From Desulfobacteraceae bacterium (GTDB taxonomy: Bacteria > Desulfobacterota > DSM-4660 > Desulfatiglandales > B25-G16), in NCBI GenBank assembly GCA_030615565.1, contig JAUWZC010000109.1:1-7379 (forward strand): a DNA stretch of 7,379 nt, written 5' to 3'. Shown here piece by piece: positions 5,324 to 7,379 of this stretch. Positions within the stretch are counted from its first letter, which is position 1; every line of letters begins with the position of its first letter. Under the pieces are notes generated by a model that ran no database searches, was not told the DNA's origin, and saw only the letters and a program-made list of their open reading frames with translations. The position numbers were made by a program, and so were the translations under genes.

Positions 5324-6190
5324 TTAGCATTTAATCTTCAGCGCATTTGGCATAACTGTGAAAGTAAAGGCATCAGCCTCCCAGGCGTAGTTGCCATCGA
5401 TTTGTAGTATCAATGGACGTTCTAACTGTACAGCTAGTTTCTGTCCGGTGCGGTATTCACCAATGCGATTACCAATAGTGAATGCGGTTGCCCCCCCGAT
5501 TGCGCACTTAAAAAGCCCTGAATTTATACAAAAGATATGTAGTTTCCGGTCGTCAAACCGTGCCATTGGCACAACATTCATTCTGAAGCCATAGTAAGGC
5601 TGCTTGACTACCATCAGGCTCAATAAGTTCTTTGCCTCAAATGTTGCGTCATCTACTGTAATTGTGGCATTGGCCCGTTTATATTCTCTGAAATACGCAT
5701 TGAAGGCGGCACATAAATATGTTTTGAAACCAGTAGCACCTTGAGTGAGGTATTGATTTCGGAGGCGGATGAGTGCTCCTTCGATCCCTATGGATGCCAT
5801 AAACGCACGCTTTTTTTCGTCGCAGTTGATTAGGTCATATTTTTGTATCTTACCGTCTTTGATGCGCATTGCAATATCAGCCAGGCTCCCCTTGTATTTA
5901 AGGGCGTACCGTATTGCGTTACCGGTGCCTAAAGGGAGATAGGAAATTGGTGTCTGGGCCGTATCGATAGAATTGATGATGTCGGAAAAGGTTCCATCCC
6001 CCCCGGCAGTGACGAGCACATCGTAATGGGTGGCAAGCTCACGCGCACATTGACCAAAATCGTCCGCTGTTATGGCATCTAGCCCGTATATTTTAGCATT
6101 GAGAATTTTTGCGGCCTTGGCTAGTACAGCGCGCTTCTGATCAATGGTCATCTTGCCAGAGACGGGGTTTGTGATAATTGCGTAATGCAT
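5324..6190 (-). CDS. Diacylglycerol-kinase-family lipid kinase
   Basis: This 288-residue protein belongs to the DAGK/YegS/DgkB-like family, ATP-dependent kinases that phosphorylate lipid hydroxyls at the inner face of the cytoplasmic membrane. The N-terminal nucleotide-binding half has NPVSGK (residues 8-13), the diagnostic GGDGT (63-67) and LPLGTGNA (85-92). The C-terminal beta-sandwich half includes FMASIGIEGAL, KQPYYGFRMNVVPMARFDD and the closing IDGNYAWEADAFTFTVMPNA (264-283), where the family usually has DGE; here it is DGN, with E271 nearby. Length is normal. No signal peptide or membrane helix is seen, as expected for a peripheral enzyme. The ATG has only a weak GAG-type site, and it lies 28 nt downstream of the methyltransferase gene, so the two are probably one transcript. 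The lipid substrate cannot be told from sequence. Confidence 0.92.
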   Translation of the reverse strand: MHYAIITNPVSGKMTIDQKRAVLAKAAKILNAKIYGLDAITADDFGQCARELATHYDVLVTAGGDGTFSDIINSIDTAQTPISYLPLGTGNAIRYALKYKGSLADIAMRIKDGKIQKYDLINCDEKKRAFMASIGIEGALIRLRNQYLTQGATGFKTYLCAAFNAYFREYKRANATITVDDATFEAKNLLSLMVVKQPYYGFRMNVVPMARFDDRKLHIFCINSGLFKCAIGGATAFTIGNRIGEYRTGQKLAVQLERPLILQIDGNYAWEADAFTFTVMPNALKIKC

Positions 6191-6218
6191 TTCAGTTCTC
6201 AGGAAAACTCAGGGAGGC

Positions 6219-6746
6219 TTAGACTTTTAAAAAGATATACGATCTTTTCTCTTTTCTTGATAATTTAAACAAGGTTTTCTTTGTTATTTCAGATACTATT
6301 TCACCTTTTTTCATATGGTGATCACTGAAAGATAAAATAGAATTTGGCTTTAATATTCGATGCAACTCCTTTAATACCACATCCGGATCCATTAAATCAT
6401 GAAAGGTATCGTATAATAAGACTACATCTATATTACCGTCTTCCAATCCAGTTGCACAATCGGAACAAATGGTCTCTATATTTCTTATCCCTTTCTTTGA
6501 AGCAATATCTTGAACTCTCTCAATACCAAGGGGATGGATATCCAGAGCATAAACCTTTCCAGAGTTACCTACTAATTGGGCTGCGGCGATTGAATAACTT
6601 CCAGGACCACAGCCATAATCAAGTATATGAAATCCTGGCTTTATACCTATTTCGTTTAGTTTGTTTTTAGGGGGTCGCAATAAATCACGAAATTTGAAGC
6701 CAAAAGACATGAATTTGAAGTGAATATTACTGATTGGTTTATCCAT
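6219..6746 (-). CDS. Class I SAM-dependent methyltransferase
   Basis: This 175-residue protein has the Rossmann-type methyltransferase fold. Motif I is HILDYGCGPGSYS (residues 40-52), the second strand ends with an acidic residue (VYALDIHPLG, D69) for the SAM ribose, the adenine-binding segment is ICSDCATGLEDGNIDVVLL, and a post-motif helix (LKELHRILKPNSILSFSDHH) follows. This pattern fits the UbiE/Methyltransf_11 group, though the protein is shorter than full UbiE. I choose the ATG at 6746 because GGGAGAGG lies 4 nt upstream; a TTG at 6770 would add eight residues. The N-terminus (HFKFMSFGFKFRDLLRPP) is hydrophobic and basic and may touch the membrane. The neighbouring lipid kinase suggests, but does not prove, a lipid or quinone-like substrate. 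A Fur-box-like sequence lies about 85 nt upstream. Confidence 0.88.
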   Translation of the reverse strand: MDKPISNIHFKFMSFGFKFRDLLRPPKNKLNEIGIKPGFHILDYGCGPGSYSIAAAQLVGNSGKVYALDIHPLGIERVQDIASKKGIRNIETICSDCATGLEDGNIDVVLLYDTFHDLMDPDVVLKELHRILKPNSILSFSDHHMKKGEIVSEITKKTLFKLSRKEKRSYIFLKV

Positions 6747-6831
6747 TAATCCTCTCCCTAAATAATTCAATTGAAAGTTGGTTTAATACACATTTATCCA
6801 ACTGTCCTCATAGCGTTCAGGCAAATTTAAT

Positions 6832-6850
6832 ATCATTGACAATCATTTTT
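6832..6850. promoter_or_regulatory. Fur-box-like sequence upstream of the methyltransferase operon
   Basis: ATCATTGACAATCATTTTT matches the 19-bp Fur consensus at 12 of 19 positions by my alignment, including an unbroken run of seven (AATCATT). It lies about 85-105 nt upstream of the methyltransferase ATG. The region is AT-rich, so a chance match is possible, and I could not place a convincing -10/-35 pair beside it. Confidence 0.3.
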
Positions 6851-6860
6851 TAATTTATCA

Positions 6861-6881
6861 ACATTTTGATTTCCAAAATGT
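6861..6881. other. AT-rich hairpin followed by a T run on the plus strand
   Basis: ACATTTTG (6861-6868) pairs perfectly with CAAAATGT (6874-6881) around a 5-nt loop. On the plus strand ATTTTTT follows, giving the shape of a weak terminator, but no rightward gene leads into it. For the leftward toxin transcript it lacks a T run. Its role is unclear. Confidence 0.35.
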
Positions 6882-6929
6882 ATTTTTTAAAAACAAATCC
6901 CAGGGCTTTAACGGCCACCGAAGAGCTGA

Positions 6930-6966
6930 GGAGCGTGGGAAACGCGCAAGCTTTTCCCACGTCTCC
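6930..6966. repeat. Long GC-rich palindrome downstream of the toxin gene
   Basis: CGTGGGAAA (6934-6942) pairs perfectly with TTTCCCACG (6953-6961). Past a single bulged T the stem extends by GGAG (6930-6933) with CTCC (6963-6966), for 13 bp in total. It resembles the CGTGGGAA...TTCCCACG palindromes dispersed between genes in many bacteria. It may also stop or stabilise the leftward toxin-antitoxin transcript, which ends about 20 nt before it, although no T run follows. Confidence 0.5.
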
Positions 6967-6987
6967 CTCCAGCGAAATGTTGGGCAT

Positions 6988-7278
6988 TCAAGACCTTGGT
7001 TCTTTAGGAAGCTGTGCACCATGCCAGACCGCAACGATCCAGACCACATCGCCTTTAATTCTGTAAAAGAACCGGTATGGCGGTATGATTACCTCCCGAT
7101 AGGGAAGGTCTGGAAACTCCGGTACGACTCTTCCGGATTTGGGAAAGTCCTCGAGCCTTCGCAAGATAGTTTCAGTTCGATCACGGAAACGGATTGCCGC
7201 TGCGGGTTTATCTCGCCGAATGAAGGTCAATGCAGACAGAAACTGGGCCCTGGCAGAAGGAGTAAAGCGGACTTTCAC
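6988..7278 (-). CDS. RelE/ParE-family toxin of a type II toxin-antitoxin pair
   Basis: This 96-residue protein fits the RelE/ParE superfamily in length and layout. An N-terminal strand (MKVRFTPSARAQF) leads to two helices (ALTFIRRDKPAAAIRFRDRT and ILRRLEDFP), then the conserved SGRVVPEF segment, R61-E62, and the strands PPYRFFYRIKGDVVWIVAVW ending in H86. The Tyr-Arg and Tyr in YRFFYR and the final His are the usual conserved core. ParE members poison DNA gyrase and RelE members cleave mRNA on the ribosome; I cannot decide between them, though the pattern looks more ParE-like. The start is GTG, with GGAG 5 nt upstream inside the antitoxin gene. The antitoxin stop overlaps the toxin start by 4 nt (GTGA), which couples translation so that antitoxin is made first. 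Confidence 0.9.
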   Translation of the reverse strand: MKVRFTPSARAQFLSALTFIRRDKPAAAIRFRDRTETILRRLEDFPKSGRVVPEFPDLPYREVIIPPYRFFYRIKGDVVWIVAVWHGAQLPKEPRS

Positions 7279-7379
7279 GATGGCTCCACGGTTAGGATTG
7301 AATCGGCCTCAGCAAGGACAGCTTCAAGATCATAACCCTCACCTATTCCTATTTCCCTCTCCCCTTTTGCTAAAAGGCG
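7275..7379 (-). CDS. Antitoxin of the RelE/ParE pair, C-terminal part only
   Basis: The last 34 codons of the gene are in the window; the rest lies beyond the right edge. The visible residues read RLLAKGEREIGIGEGYDLEA, then VLAEADSILTVEPS. The acidic GxGYDLEAVLAEADxIL helix is the typical toxin-wrapping tail of small addiction-module antitoxins paired with RelE/ParE toxins. The stop overlaps the toxin start by 4 nt. The DNA-binding N-terminal domain that would name the antitoxin class is not visible. Autorepression by the antitoxin or the complex is usual for such pairs, but the operator would lie outside the window. Confidence 0.8.
   Translation of the reverse strand, partial: RLLAKGEREIGIGEGYDLEAVLAEADSILTVEPS

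Noticed and set aside
6344..6670. 108-codon plus-strand frame opposite the methyltransferase
   Set aside because: It mirrors the methyltransferase coding region, which carries full SAM-binding motifs, and has no ribosome binding site or family resemblance.
7021..7335. 104-codon plus-strand frame opposite the toxin
   Set aside because: It is antisense to the RelE/ParE toxin, which has clear family motifs and a coupled antitoxin; this frame has none.

Overview
The window reads as chromosomal DNA of a mesophilic, moderately AT-rich Gram-negative bacterium. The small-protein operon at the left end resembles uncharacterised proteins I associate with sulfate-reducing Desulfobacterota (former Deltaproteobacteria). 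That assignment is from memory and is not tested here. Almost everything that looks coding lies on the minus strand and reads right to left. No rRNA, tRNA, CRISPR array or complete insertion sequence is visible.

Left end (159-1253): a compact minus-strand operon of four small genes. They encode a STAS-like protein (832-1200), an 84-residue unknown (574-828), a 40-residue peptide (425-547) and an arginine-pair repeat protein (249-431). The genes are 3 nt apart, 26 nt apart and overlapping. A candidate promoter lies upstream (1224-1253) and a good minus-strand terminator downstream (159-188). This is the best candidate for an undescribed system.

Middle (1539-3914): a pRiA4b ORF-3-like protein with two added zinc-binding modules, driven by a near-consensus promoter; a SpoU/TrmH-family RNA 2'-O-methyltransferase; a GNAT acetyltransferase; and the 54-codon N-terminal remnant of an MBL-fold hydrolase.

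Centre right (4037-5296): a two-gene membrane operon, with a PGPGW-type small membrane protein followed by a four-helix membrane protein carrying two cysteine clusters. A promoter lies upstream. Beyond it is a 75-bp palindromic, probably dispersed repeat and a short tandem repeat.

Right (5324-7379): a class I SAM methyltransferase followed 28 nt later by a diacylglycerol-kinase-family lipid kinase, with a Fur-box-like site upstream. Then come two hairpins, and a RelE/ParE toxin whose antitoxin gene overlaps it by 4 nt and runs off the right edge. The mixture of small operons, a gene remnant, palindromic repeats and a toxin-antitoxin pair suggests a patchwork accessory region rather than a core locus.
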